This document shows, piece after piece, positions 32,655 to 43,659 of a DNA stretch of 64,000 nucleotides. Within the stretch, counting starts at the first letter, position 1. Every line of letters begins with the position of its first letter. Below the pieces are notes generated by a model, which saw nothing but the letters and a program-made list of their open reading frames with translations, was not told where the DNA came from and searched no databases. The translations under genes were made by a program, and so were the position numbers. The DNA lies in contig OU862934.1 of assembly GCA_917880885.1 (NCBI GenBank), forward strand, positions 29,186,734 through 29,250,733, read 5' to 3'. Source of the DNA: Limnephilus marmoratus (lineage: Eukaryota > Arthropoda > Insecta > Trichoptera > Limnephilidae).

Positions 32655-33504
32655 TATTTTTTTACATTAACTCCATATGGTCTACGTCATCTGAGATGCT
32701 GTGTGAAGCATCTTTTTGATGAGAGGAATGAACATTGGTCTTGAAGAGACCCACACTGTAGGAAGGAGGAAACACAGAGGCTGGAAAATCGTTCCACAGC
32801 CGAGCTCGAAGCTTCCAAGTCGAAGAAGCGAACAGTTCTCATGTAACAAATGTCAACCGTGTACGTACTTTGGGCGCGCGTTTGGCATGTTTTTTTTTCG
32901 ACTATGCACCGGCGCGGCGCCGAGGGGATCAACGATGCTAGTTCATCGGACCATCTTCTATTGAAATATCGGTAGAACAAGGACAGCATTACCACCCGAC
33001 GTCTGTACTATAAAGACCCACATCCGTTAGCAGTGTCGTCGATGCATCACCGGGAAGTTGGCTTAGGGGCGCGGAAACCGACCCTCGCGCTTGGCTTTCC
33101 TGAAAACATGCACCTCTCAACAGGACTGCCGGGCGTACCTGTGACACGCTCGCTCCCTACCAGCAACAACGTTAAAATTCAGTTATTATTTATGTACATT
33201 AAACAGTTTGAGTAGGCATATCGCCTACATGTAATTATTTTATTTTCCCCTCTGATTTTCCCCAATGAAAGAGGTAATGTATATATTTATATTTATTAGT
33301 TACTAACCTGTACATATAAAGCACTTGCATACTGCTCGTTAACACCGTATGCCCCGACATTGGGGGTCTAGCTTTGTTCAAATTAAATGTAGAGACGTTC
33401 AAATAAAAAAAAATAGCTTCCTTGTGAGAGCCCCGAAGGAGTAACCATAAGTTACTTATACCGGGGTGGGTATGCGGTTGAAAACCTCCAGTATACTATA
33501 AAGA
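32655..33504 (-). pseudogene. LINE G C-terminus, copy 4, split by a D element
   Basis: Minus-strand LINE G. 32687-32995 reads MLSLFYRYFNRRWSDELASL and CQTRAQSTYTVDICYMRT, with its tail ACATTAACTCC beside a T-run at 32648-32670. The upstream part (QKRAVRLI region, TGTGCAGAAACGGGC in reverse) continues at 33494-33575. An 11-base sequence TACTATAAAGA is duplicated at 33006-33016 and 33494-33504, marking the D insertion. Confidence 0.75.
33017..33493 (-). mobile_element. D-family retroposon, copy 3, with 11-bp target duplication
   Basis: 477 bp between exact TACTATAAAGA duplications inside LINE G. Contains TTGCATACTGCTCGTTAAC, CCGTATGCCCCGACATTGG and GAAGGAGTAACCATAAGTTA. On the minus strand it starts at TGGAGGTTTTCAACC, like the copy at 58617. 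An 11-bp duplication fits target-primed reverse transcription. Confidence 0.7.
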
Positions 33505-33579
33505 TTGCAATCCGTTTGTTAAGATAGGAGAAACTCTCAAATGGACTGCCCGTTTCTGCACAGAGTTGAGGTTTTATTA

Positions 33580-34685
33580 AAGATATATTTGAAGTCGATT
33601 TGACAATTAAAATTGGTAAATAATGTACAAAAATATATTATTTCGAGGGGCCAACTGTCGGGGGATCAACTATCGGGTTTCCAGCACATACAGGCGATTT
33701 AAAACCGTACTCTATTCTGTTTGGGAGAGGTATTAGGTAACTCTCGCGTTAACAGCACTGTTTTTGTTAATTTTTGTTCTCTTGTCATTGTTTGTCAATT
33801 GTCTTGTCATTGTTTTGTCAATACTGTATATTCACTATGCCATATTATTTTACCAATATTATAAGGAGAACTGTAGGATTATTTTTAAAAATTTATTATA
33901 GTTAAACGCACTTGAAGTGAAATGACACAAAACTTCGCCACACGAACATAACGTTATTATTATTATTTGCCAGTTAAACGCTAATCACGAAATTTACGAA
34001 CCATGCCAAAACTTGCCAAAATTAGCTAAACATGCTTGCCATTGACAGTTCTGCATTATTGCAACTGATCTAATTTCATGTTTCTAATAGGGTCACGCAA
34101 TCGAAAAATATATTTCACTGCTACAATAATGCCAATACCAATTCGTTTATAAACTATCATTGTTAAGTGTTGAAACAGATTTGGGACTAATCTATTTCCC
34201 AAGTTCCTGTTTAATGTATTCATCTTCAAATGTCCCTATCCTTTTTAAAAGCCCTACTTTGGAAAAGAGAGAAGATGACTAAAATCTTACCTACTTGGCT
34301 AGTTCGAAATTATAATTGTACAATCATATTTAAAATACCCACATAATCAGACGAAATATTGTCGCGATTGGGGTAATAACAAATATTGATTCTCCCTCAA
34401 TACTCACGTTCATATAAACTTCTGCATGTTAAGGTGTAACTGTGACCCATGAATGGACGAGTAGATCACCACAGTAAAAGCTAGGACTTTTTCAGCCATT
34501 CTCTTGTTTTGTGATAGAAAAAAAACGCAATCAATTGTTCAAATCTTAAGTATTACAGTCCGCTCAAGTTTTACCATTGGTCATATGCCGTGCACATTCA
34601 GCTTGGTCAACCATTGTAACCAGTGTGCAGGATACATACGCCGAACATATTTGTAGGTAGAATATAAGTGGATGTAACGGTTCCG
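33580..34685. other. no gene recognised
   Basis: AT-rich. The motif GGGGCCAACTGTCGG then GATCAACTATCGG at about 33638-33670 recurs at 46090-46125. Otherwise no open frame, repeat or RNA gene. Confidence 0.4.
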
Positions 34686-34689
34686 CGGC

Positions 34690-35030
34690 AAAAAACCTCC
34701 AAAAAACTTAACCTAACCTAATCTAAACCAACAAAAAATGGGACAAATTAATACAGACATCCTGTTAAGACAATACATTATTGTTATCTGTTTTATTTTT
34801 GTCCCATTTTACTATTTTCGAACAATTATTTATTGTCTTCACAGGATGCCTGTATTAATTCTGTCCAATTTTTTGTTAGGTTAGGTTAGGTTAAGTTTTA
34901 GTAGATATTTTGTTGGGGGGTGTTTTGACCGTAGGATATATTTGAACAATTATTTATTGTCTTCACAGTATGCCTGCATTTTTTTTGTACAATTTTTTGT
35001 TAGGTTAGGTTAAGTTTTAGTGGTTAGTTA
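34690..35030. repeat. TTAGG-containing foldback element
   Basis: Left arm (34690-34775) and right arm (34832-34917) are imperfect inverted repeats of about 85 bp, each with AACCTAACC or GGTTAGGTTAGG, around a 55-bp loop. About 80 bp of the right arm is then directly repeated at 34942-35021. No coding. The TTAGG runs are only two to three units, so they are not an interstitial telomere by themselves. Confidence 0.65.
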
Positions 35031-35494
35031 GTTAGTTAGTTATATTTTGTCGCGGGATGGAAACGCGCATTACCGGATGTAATAACTACCATCAGAGTTC
35101 AGCTATTTTTTCGTAAAGTTTCGCATCTAATAATAAATAATTGTAATTCATCTCCCAAGCTAACAACGTGGATTCCTCTCAACAAATAAGGGTTCGCATT
35201 AGAATAGCCCTGAGCACCTTCATTAAGATGGAAAAACTAGTAGCCGAAAGCCTGAACAAAATTTAAGAATAAGAAAGTTCGTTCGGTTTGTTCTTGTTTT
35301 ACTTAGGCAGATTCAACTGTCTGTTTACAGCGTATCGTAAGGTATTTTGGACACGTTGCTCGCCAAACTGAGAACTCGAAACTGGAGAAACTCATGGTCA
35401 CTTGCAAAGTGGAAGGCAGGAGAAACAGAGGACACTGGTGTGTTGGAGTGTACAAACATCACTTTATTTTTACGTTAGCTCTACACAGTAGGGC

Positions 35495-35576
35495 AAGAGG
35501 AAAACAATTTCTCTCGGGGTTTTCACCTTTAGGGATGCTGTATCGAGGGTCTTTTTAGGTAAAGGATGTTCATAAC
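35495..35576 (-). mobile_element. H-family retroposon tail fragment
   Basis: TTTCTCTCGGGGTTTTCACC then TTTAGGGATGCTGTATCGAG, the reverse of an H/G tail. Ends at the start of MITE C copy 2. Confidence 0.45.
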
Positions 35577-35820
35577 CACTAGAGCGACAGAGCTGATTTA
35601 GAACTTTTTCTCCTATTGCTCGAGATTTTTTGGTAATCATTTTGAATATTTTCCGCCCACATTAAAAAAAACCATACCTCCAAATTTTAAAATGAAGACC
35701 TACAAACTGAATAGAGTTCTATATAGCCAATGAATTAACCCACCTTTTTTGAAATATCACATAATCGTAGGATTTAAAAAATAATATTATAAAATCGTTA
35801 ACTTCTACTTTATTACTAAC
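35577..35820. mobile_element. MITE C copy 2, one end only
   Basis: Begins CACTAGAGCGACAGAG and follows MITE C copy 1 through TTTTCCGCCCACATTAAA, ACCATACCTCCAAATTTT and AGTTCTATATAGCCAATGAA. The other terminus is not found. Confidence 0.5.
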
Positions 35821-35839
35821 AAATGAGTGAAAATTTGCC

Positions 35840-36366
35840 AAAATCGGCAGCACCCAAGTGGTTCGCTACGTTTGGTGATTTAGCAGGGATGCCCGGGTTC
35901 ATGGGGTGAGGTTTGTCTGGATCTTGGAGGCGGAAGACCGGGACACACTGAAATCCAGATTCCTACCCACCCCTTAAACCGTTTTTCTTCCCAGAAATCT
36001 CCTCTCCTTCCTTTCTTTAAAAAACTCTGCACACAGCATCCCCAAAGATAACATTGGTCCTGAGGGAAATTATTTTCCTCAAGGTCTCCTGTGTGGAGCT
36101 CGTGTAAAAAAAATCTAGATCTCTCCAGCCGAACTCTACCGACCCATCGCCTTGCATTGCAGTGGGAGGGATGAATTGATACGTCCATCACTCCTAGACA
36201 CGTAAATCCCCAGATTCCTACCCACCCCTCTTAAATTTTTCCTTCCTAAAACTTCCTCTCCTTCCTTTCCCTAAAAAACCTCCAACAGTATCCCCAAAGA
36301 TGACATAGGCCCTCAGGGAAATTTTTTTCCTTAGGGCCTCCAGTGTGGAGCTAATGTAAAAAAAGC
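35840..36366 (+). mobile_element. two tandem H-family retroposons (H4, H5)
   Basis: H4 (35840-36112) starts CACCCAAGTGGTTCGCTACG and ends with the hairpin and TCGTGTAAAAAAAA. H5 (36113-36366) begins within the H middle (CCGACCCATCGCCTTGC, CAGTGGGAGGGATGAATTG) and ends TAATGTAAAAAAA. Both 3' ends keep the CAGCATCCCCAAAGAT block and hairpin of LINE G. Part of an H 5' region in the same orientation follows at 36376-36415. Confidence 0.65.
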
Positions 36367-36689
36367 CAATGATTGGTTTCCGGGGCAGTGGTATCCGTAC
36401 CCGCCTCCAAAATTGTTATACATATATCCATCATTTCGTCGCCTTAGTTCTTGTATGTTCAATAGACCATTCAAAAATTTTACAGGAGTAGAAGGTTTTC
36501 TTTCATTATTTCAATGAAACATTATGATAGGTGTGTTTAAGCTATTTTTGTAAAGGTAAAGATCTCATTAGTTTAAAAAATTCTTAGTTAAGTGATTAAC
36601 TATCATTTTTCAAACATTATTTTTAAACAACTTCGAAAAGGAGGAGGTCCTCAATTCAACTGTTTTTTTTTTTTTTAATGTTTGTTACC

Positions 36690-36985
36690 TCAGAACTTTT
36701 GACTGGGTGAACCGATATTGATGATTCTTTTTTTATTTGAAAGCTGGTGCTTCCCGTGTAGTCTCATTTTAATTTGGTCTAGTTCTGATAACGGCATCCA
36801 TGAGAAAATCATATAAGTCTTAAATTTGCATCAAGTATGTGCGCGACAAATGGACGAATAACTCAATATCACGTCAACCGATTTCGATGAATCTTTTTTT
36901 ATTGGAAAGGATGTACTTCAAGCGTAGTTTGATGAGAGTTTAGTTAGGTTCTGATTATGGGATCCATGACAAAGTAACGGAAATC
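36690..36985. repeat. two-copy divergent direct repeat
   Basis: 36710-36830 and 36865-36990 share CCGATTTCGATGA-type, TTTTTTTATT, ATTGGAAAGG/TTTGAAAGCT, TTGGTCTAGTTCTGAT and GGCATCCATGAGAAA blocks in the same order. No open frame. Origin unknown. Confidence 0.5.
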
Positions 36986-37090
36986 TCCAATTCTTAAGAG
37001 CAAATTAACGATACTCGGCCGAATCTTAATCGAATTAGTTAGTGTACTTCAGATTCACTAAAAATCAAAAAATAAACAAAAATTTTACAA

Positions 37091-37287
37091 CGATTGTTAT
37101 TTTTGGAGTCGGTGTCAGCCAAGGTACCCGGCCCGGCGTGTTCACTTGACAGCTCCCCTCCCGCCGCAGCCAGCTCTCGTCTCTCACCTCGTCAAGTCGC
37201 GCGTGCGACACAAGCACATCTCACCAATAACTATGTATGTATTTACAAACCTACCTTGGCTGACACCGACTCCAAAAATAACAATCG
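37091..37287. repeat. perfect 35-bp foldback
   Basis: 37091-37125 (starting CGATTGTTATTTTTGGAGTC) and 37253-37287 are exact inverted repeats of 35 bases around a 127-base GC-rich loop. An open frame through it (37094-37336) is a by-product. Could be a MITE; target duplication is not evident. Confidence 0.75.
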
Positions 37288-37599
37288 TACCTACATATTG
37301 ATGAGTAGAAAAAGTAAGTTGATTGTTAAGCTGTAGAAGAATACGAAATTATTTTTTTAACTTTTTAGTGCATTTTTTTAAGTAGTTTTTTTATCTTGTT
37401 AAAATTTTTATTTATTAATTTTAATGTGGAGATTGAACAAAAACTCAAATGGTCTATTGAACATACAAGAACTGTGGCGATGATTTGTAAAATAAGAATA
37501 AGTTTAAATAATAATACTCATCCCTTCACAAGATGATGTTATTATAATGTCCTAATACACTAATAGTCGACACATCTTCTCTGGGCTCGTGTTCGCATC

Positions 37600-37780
37600 A
37601 CGCTTCACAGCTCTTGGTTCAAATCCCACGCACCTGTTTTCTCACACGCCAGAGGCAGTATCACCCTCACCCTCACCTTACACTTCTCCCCGCTCACACC
37701 TGAAGTGTCTCGGCTAGGGTGTTCAACAGTAACGAGAAACATTGCAACCGGTAAATATGATTTATTTACATTAAGCCTAT
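37600..37780. other. no gene recognised
   Basis: Contains TCACCCTCACCCTCACC near 37662-37678 and a locally GC-richer stretch. No motif. Confidence 0.3.
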
Positions 37781-37819
37781 ATTTTACAAACATGTGACAT
37801 GAATAATAATTTTGTGAAA

Positions 37820-38685
37820 CTGTAATCGCCCAGAAGTTTAATATGTCCGGTTTAAATCGTTCCCGCAGGAAAAACTTAACAATTTCACGCACTTTTCCAC
37901 AAATGATCCCCTAGTCAATCCACGTTGTGCACTTTCACTATATAAGTATAATAAATAAAAATCTAGATAATATTAAAAAAATTGATCATAAATATATCAC
38001 AAGAAGTCACACCAGAAAGGATCTTGTGGTCCCAGGGAGCAATACGGCAAAGTATCAAAAAACATGTACATATCTTGGACCAAAAATATGTAATAAAATT
38101 CCCCTAGAATTAAATATTAAAGCTTGCAAAATGTCCCACGTCAGTTCAATAATAACAAAATGGTTGATTGGCTTAGGTAGGGTGGAATCTGAAAAACTAT
38201 TAAATAATGTCACTTAAAATTTTACATGGCCTATTAACGGCACATTTAGTAAAAATTTAGTACGTATATTATTTAAATAAAAAAATATATAAAAACATTT
38301 TTCTTTTCTTTTTCTTTTTTGTTACAGAATAAATTTTCTGGCATCTTTATTAATGTATATTTAATTTAAAAAATTGAAATGAACATTTTGTTAAAAAACT
38401 TTTTTTTTTGCATTCTCACCAGCATTTGGTTCCTTAGAACGGGCAATCTGCCTAGCTAGGAACTAATATCGACCCACAAGACATAATAACACTTGTACAC
38501 ATTTTATAGTTATTTTTCAATGTTATTATTATGTTATTTTTGCCATACAAATGTATCAAATATAATGTTATAAATAAATAAATAAAATACAAAATAATAT
38601 AAGTACACAACATGTCAACGAGACCAAATGGGAAAATAATTCACCGACTCCAGATATTTTCGGCAGTTCGGCAGTTATCACATCT
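37820..38685. repeat. K-family repeat split by a LINE
   Basis: 37820-37959 (GTCCGGTTTAAATCG, CGCAGGAAAAACTTAAC, CAAATGATCCCCTAGT) and 38580-38685 (ACATGTCAACGAGACC, AATTCACCGACTCCAGATAT) together match the uninterrupted 54715-54945. The middle is a LINE insertion. K runs straight into a Penelope-like tail segment. Confidence 0.6.
37960..38579 (+). pseudogene. CR1/Jockey-type LINE C-terminus and 3' UTR inserted in repeat K
   Basis: Encodes ITRSHTRKDLVVPGSNTAKY, CTYLGPKICNKIPLEL and ends LNNVT at 38217, the C-terminal signature of the group with no stop. The 3' UTR has a hairpin (GTTCCT...AGGAAC, 38429-38463) and an ATAAATAAATAAA tail. The intact site at 54.8 kb supports insertion; the short A/T-rich duplication AATAAATAAAA is hard to separate from the tail. 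Confidence 0.75.
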
Positions 38686-38790
38686 GCCCTGATGATGGAC
38701 ACTGTAACGCTGTCCGAAACGTTGGCTAAAGGAGTAGGTAGCGCAACACGGCATAACACTCCAAAAACAAATAACACAAATACTTTTGGC
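38685..38790 (+). repeat. Penelope-like tail with hammerhead-like core, copy 3
   Basis: CTGATGA at 38689, stem GGACA/TGTCC, GAAAC to 38720, then GTTGGCTAAAGGAG and GGTAGCGCAACACGGC. An A-family repeat starts 16 bases later, suggesting that tail and A repeat belong to one larger element. Confidence 0.5.
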
Positions 38791-38805
38791 AGTGAAAATC
38801 TAAAA

Positions 38806-39396
38806 TCATATCCATTAGTAGACTAGAACATAAAGGTGAGGGAAACCAACTACAGCGGGACGCAGAGCGGGAAGATGACTTTGGAGATATGTGATTCGTC
38901 GATAACTCAATATGACAGTATATAGGCATCTCGCATTATAATATCACCATTTAGTTCTTAAAAGTAAACTCTGCTTTTGAATGAAGATACCTTTTTACAC
39001 GGGAACGCGAATTGCTTGCCGGGTATTGAACAAATTTGCGAAGTCTAATTACGGCAAAGTAAAGTTCGTTTATTTTCAGTCTCCAATATTTTGTTGCCGT
39101 ATTTAGTTAAGACACTTTTACAAATGTTTCATAATTTACTTACCCCGTAAACATCGACGAGCACACGCCATATCGAGTGATAGTATATATTTACACGTTT
39201 TCAAAACACAAACCATGTTTTTTGCGGTGTTATTTAGTAAAATGCACCGATGACCGCTCGACGCTGGCTCGCAGAAGAATGATGACGTCACATTTTTTAG
39301 ATTCACGCGAAGCCATACTCAATCCCAGCCGGTTCCAAGGAACCGGTAGTGGAGGGGTAAATAATATGCTTTTATCACTTAGGGCAGGTCTAGACT
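38806..39396 (+). repeat. A-family repeat, copy 4
   Basis: Blocks as in 12154-12788, including CAGTATATAGGCATCTCGC, GATGACGTCACA near 39277 and CACTTAGGGCAGGTC. Followed directly by repeat J (39400-39590). Confidence 0.65.
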
Positions 39397-39399
39397 TGT

Positions 39400-39590
39400 C
39401 CTTAGTCATTTTTCAACCATTTTCGTTTCTCAAAGATCGAACGGAATAAATTCATAGTGCCTTACCTGAAATATTTAAGTCAATGGATTGTGTGTACGAC
39501 TTATTTTAAATCTAAGAGCTTCGTTAGTTGAACTCCGTTCATTAACAAGCCAGTTATTTTGAATAACGAACGACATTATCCCTTTTTAAA
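39400..39590 (+). repeat. dispersed repeat J, copy 2
   Basis: Matches 6960-7185 in order (CTTAGTCAT, TTTCGTTTCTC, ATCGAACGGAATAAATT, CTAAGAGCTTCG). Confidence 0.45.
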
Positions 39591-39599
39591 ATATAAACG

Positions 39600-40185
39600 T
39601 CATTTATTTAAATACCGTAATTTTGAATTTTGCCGATAAACATAAAACCGGTAATGAACCCCTAGTTTTTACCTTTCTTCCTTAGCCCTAGCAGAATTAC
39701 CCTGTTACTGACGCAGTCTGGCAGCCTTCTCAGATCTCTCGTGGCTACTTATAGATAATACAACATTAATACAATATTATGTATGTTGGTAGTTGCTAAG
39801 TCCCGCCGAAGGTACGAAGTGTATTATGGAAGCAAATCTCTTCTCGGTAAACTTGTACGGATTAGAGGAAGTTGCGTGTGAAGTGTGTTATTGTAACAAT
39901 ACTTGTCGGAATTATTCTATTTAATCTCAGATCAAAAGAAACAAACAAAAAATATGAAAAGGCATTCTTAAATTGATATATTTCTTTATACACAGATATT
40001 ATATAATCATATTCGGGCTTAAGACGCGGGATTAAGAATTAGTACCGTTTTATAACATATTCGTCGTGAATACTTTAAGCTTTTAAGTCTCTAAAAAAAT
40101 AATTTTATTTATATATCTTTTTAATTTTTAACTTTTATAAGTAAAATCTCAAATAATAATATTTAATTAAATGATGACACTATAA
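39600..40185. other. no gene recognised
   Basis: AT-rich spacer. About 40060-40140 is a small piece of repeat E (ACTTTAAGCTTTTAAG). Confidence 0.4.
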
Positions 40186-40189
40186 GCGA

Positions 40190-40265
40190 AACTCAATCGA
40201 AAATCTGGAGACAGAAAAATTAGAAAAAAGATAATGGCTCTACTGGGACTCGTACCCAGGACCCT
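40190..40265 (-). mobile_element. tRNA-derived SINE fragment
   Basis: Minus strand: GGGTACGAGTCCCAGTAGAG, a T-arm with B box, followed by CCATTATCTTTTTTC and a body with TTTTTCTGTCTCCAG. Related in layout to the pair at 8160-8470. Confidence 0.5.
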
Positions 40266-40339
40266 TTTAATATTGCCTTCATTGAATTAAATAAAATAAA
40301 AAATGTATGTTATTTTTGAAGATAAAATCTATATATCAA

Positions 40340-41565
40340 TTGTGGGAAAAGGTCTTTAAAAGCGCAGAATTTGGTATGAAGTAGATAAAAAAATGGCTCG
40401 ACAAAAATCTTCTTACCCTAAACACCTCGAAAACCAAATTTTTAACATTCAGTAAAACCAAAACTGGGCAACCTAAATCCGTCCCGCTTTTACATCTGTA
40501 TCCATGTACTACATTACAAACCACCAACTGCGACTGCAAAAAAATTGAGCATTCGGATAGTATCAAGTATCTTGGTTTAACAGTGGATTGCAAACTAAAA
40601 TGGGAACTTCACATAAATTCACTTGTAATGAGAATCCGGAAACAAATATATATTTTTAAAACGATTAGAAACATTATGTCACCTAAACTATTAAAAGATG
40701 TATACTTTTCCCTTTGCCAAAGCATTTTAATTTATGGTATATCGGCATGGGGAGGAGCCGCAGACACATACATTAAGCTGCTTAATACAGCTCATAAATC
40801 ACTTATTAGAACTATGTACAAAAAACCATATCTTCATCCCACTGAAATTTTTTTAATTCAAAATAAAATACTTGATAACAGGAAGCTATTCACAAAAAAA
40901 AATTATCCATATAAATTGCATAAAATCGTCACCTTCCCACATATCTCACTCCCAGAACACTAGAGCTAAATTTAACAAACATTTGCAAGTGCCAAAAATT
41001 AAATCCACTCTTGCTAAAAAATATGAATCTAACCTATCTTACCTCGCGCCTTCCATATTCATCATTTTCTTAAAAGAAACACAACACATAACTCAAACCA
41101 ATAGAAAACATACATATAAAAACTTTAATACATGGTTATTGAACAAAAAAAGGAATTGCATTAACAAGCTACTTAATGTGTTAATTTTTTATACGTTGTA
41201 TATTATTATTTAAACATATATAAAAATTAAAAAAAGAACTTTCATACTGAAAATGTTCAATTACTTTATACATGTTTGAAAAAAATTTTATATCTAGATT
41301 ATTATATGTAGGTTATCTTTTGTATTTTTATTTATGTTTTTCTTTTGTACTTTGTATTATTATTATTTAAGTTTTGCTTTTGTACTTTGTATTTTTATTT
41401 ATTATCTTTTGTATTTTTTTGCTATAATCTTTATTGATATATGTAATTATAGATACTGCTACCCGGCTCAGAACAGATATTGTCTAGTGAGTACATATGT
41501 ATATGTAAATGTAAATAACTCTTGATATTAATAAACGCCCGGGTTACCGGCACCTTAAAAAATAT
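40340..41565 (+). pseudogene. CR1-group LINE, RT C-terminal half and 3' end
   Basis: From 40400 the frame reads WLDKNLLTLNTSKTKFLTFS, IEHSDSIKYLGLTVDCKLKW (RT palm-to-thumb), RIRKQIYIFKTIRNIMSPK, SILIYGISAWGGAADTYIK and LHPTEIFLIQNKIL. A frameshift near 40890 leads to the final helical tail (40872-41213). The 3' UTR is long and AT-rich and ends CGCCCGGGTTACCGGC then a TA run. A different family from LINEs 1-3. Confidence 0.8.
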
Positions 41566-41599
41566 ATATATATTTGTCACGCCGAAACAGTAATCGGTA

Positions 41600-42640
41600 T
41601 ATTAATTTGTTAAGCAAAAACTTTGTACCACTTTTTACGAAACTGGCGTGGACGGAGGAGTATGAAATTTCGCACATTTATAGTTTATAGAAGGGCTCCC
41701 CGAAAGTACTGGAGAACTCTGAGAAATGCCTTCTGGTCTCAGGTTTGAGGAAAGGAAAATCCTGATCTATTTCCTTCTCGTGGTGGGGAGTGAGCAACGA
41801 CCTCGTATCGGCAAATATAGACAGGGACCGAGCGTTGGCCGGAATAAGCTGACCACCAACTTTCGCCCTACCAGGCGTCTGTTGTCTAGGGCACCCCCTT
41901 GTCCTGAGAAGTAAATAATCTCCAAAGGCGGAAGAAACATGTGTGGAATGAATGTGTGAAAGAAACGGGAAACTACCACATTAAAGGTCCAAGTGGCATC
42001 CCAAGAACCAGCAAAACATGAATACCCAATGGTTTGTCTACCTCGGGAGCAAAATCACATGGGACGGTCGGTCTAAGAGCGAGGTCGACAGCCGTATACA
42101 CCAGGCTAGGCTTGCATTCAATAAAAGGTCGAAAATAATAGAATCGAATAATATAGACCTGAAACTGAGAATACTCCTCATCAAGACCTATGTATGGAGT
42201 ATCTTGATGTACGGCTGCGAAACATGGTGCCTATCCGAAAGAGATAAACGGAGGCTAGAGGCTTTTGAGATGTGGTCCTATAGAAGACTACTAGGAATTT
42301 CCTGGAGAGACCACATCACAAATGAGGAGGTTCTCCAAAGAATCGAAGGACGAAGGCACTTGCTCAGGACCTTGTCCGAAAGGCGCGCAAGATGGATCGG
42401 CCATGCAATAAGACAATAAGGCCTCTTGCATGCCATAATGGAGGGTATGACCGAGGGGACAAACGCTAGGGGACGCCCACGCCGAGAGTACCTGGAGGAC
42501 CTGCTAGTGGACGTGCGCTGCTTATCATATGCAGACTTCAAAAGAGCCGCACAAAACAGGGAAGAGTGGAAGAAACGAATAGATGAAATTGCTGCAAACA
42601 AATCCCAGGATTGAAACCAGGGAGAGAGAGAGGAGTGCAG
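41600..42640 (+). pseudogene. RTE-type LINE, internally deleted, with C-terminus
   Basis: 42018-42419 encodes the RTE thumb and tail: FVYLGSKITWDGRSKSEVDS, YVWSILMYGCETWCLSERDK and YRRLLGISWRDHITNEEVL. A single TAA at 42418-42420 interrupts it, then RGRPRREYLEDLLVDV continues to 42614. The preceding 41720-42000 (CGACCTCGTATCGGCAAATA, CCAACTTTCGCCCTACC) is not RT sequence and may be the 5' leader joined by deletion. No endonuclease or catalytic RT motifs. Confidence 0.8.
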
Positions 42641-42734
42641 AATGGTAATATATATTTTTTTAAATTATGCATATAAAACCAATATAAAAAAAAAACATTA
42701 CACACACACTATATAATTTAAATTAATTATTGGG

Positions 42735-43580
42735 CGACCACTAGTTACATGAAATTCCCTTGATAGAAAAAAATCGCAAAGTATGCTTCGAAAACTTTAA
42801 AAACAATTTTTTTCTGTTCAAGTCATATGAATGAAAATTTTTGCAGTGTTTTTTAAAATGCTATTTAAGACTTTTCCCAAGAGATTTTTCGCTCTATTTT
42901 AAATGAGTCGTGTTTTATTAAACACTAGCAGACTGTGGCTAATAAAGCACAACGGCATCTACTGACAACGCCATTACCCAATCTTTATAATCAACGCCAT
43001 CTGTTAATTTGCATTCATATCAAATCCACACTGTCCGCTTGCCAGCCCGCTCTCTTTATATATCATATAATTCAATCAATTTACATACAACCTTGACAAA
43101 TTATATACCTAAACCTTCCTCATGAATCACTCTATCTATTGGTGAAAACCGCATGAAAATCTGTTGCGTAATTTAAAAGATCTAAGAACACAGACAGCGT
43201 GAGCGACTTTACATTAGACTATGTAAAGATTTCTCTTGTAAAACTTTAAGCTTTTAAGATTACTTCTATACATTTGCCACGCCGAAACATTAATTTTATG
43301 AAATTTTCCCGATAGAAAAAAATCGGAAAGTATGCTCTAAAAATTATTATTAACTGTTTTGTTATTATAATTTTTTTTTCTTATATTTTACAAATTATCT
43401 ATATGAAAACAACTCGAAGCGTTTCTTCAAATGGTATTTAAGAAAGATCCAACGAGATTTTTTTTCTATTTTAAACGAGTAGTGTTTTATTAAACATGTT
43501 CACAATTTTTGCTTAAATATTATCGTTTTTAATATTAGCCGGCACCTTCTAACATTCGTATTTACATATCTCCCCTCGTT
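42735..43580 (+). repeat. repeat E, copies 2 and 3
   Basis: 42735-42930 and 43225-43580 match 10030-10400 in order. Between them 42940-43220 is unassigned sequence, containing AGCAGACTGTGGCTAATAAA. Confidence 0.5.
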
Positions 43581-43659
43581 TTTCTTTTTAGGTAGGCTCC
43601 ACAAAGAGAAGGAGTCAAAGAAGGAACGAGATGTCTATATTCAGTAAGAAACCTTCTTC

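Noticed and set aside
34870..34900. Interstitial telomere
   Set aside because: Only about three TTAGG units, and they belong to an inverted repeat.
37094..37336. 80-codon frame across the 35-bp foldback
   Set aside because: Both ends are the two arms of the inverted repeat; not a gene.
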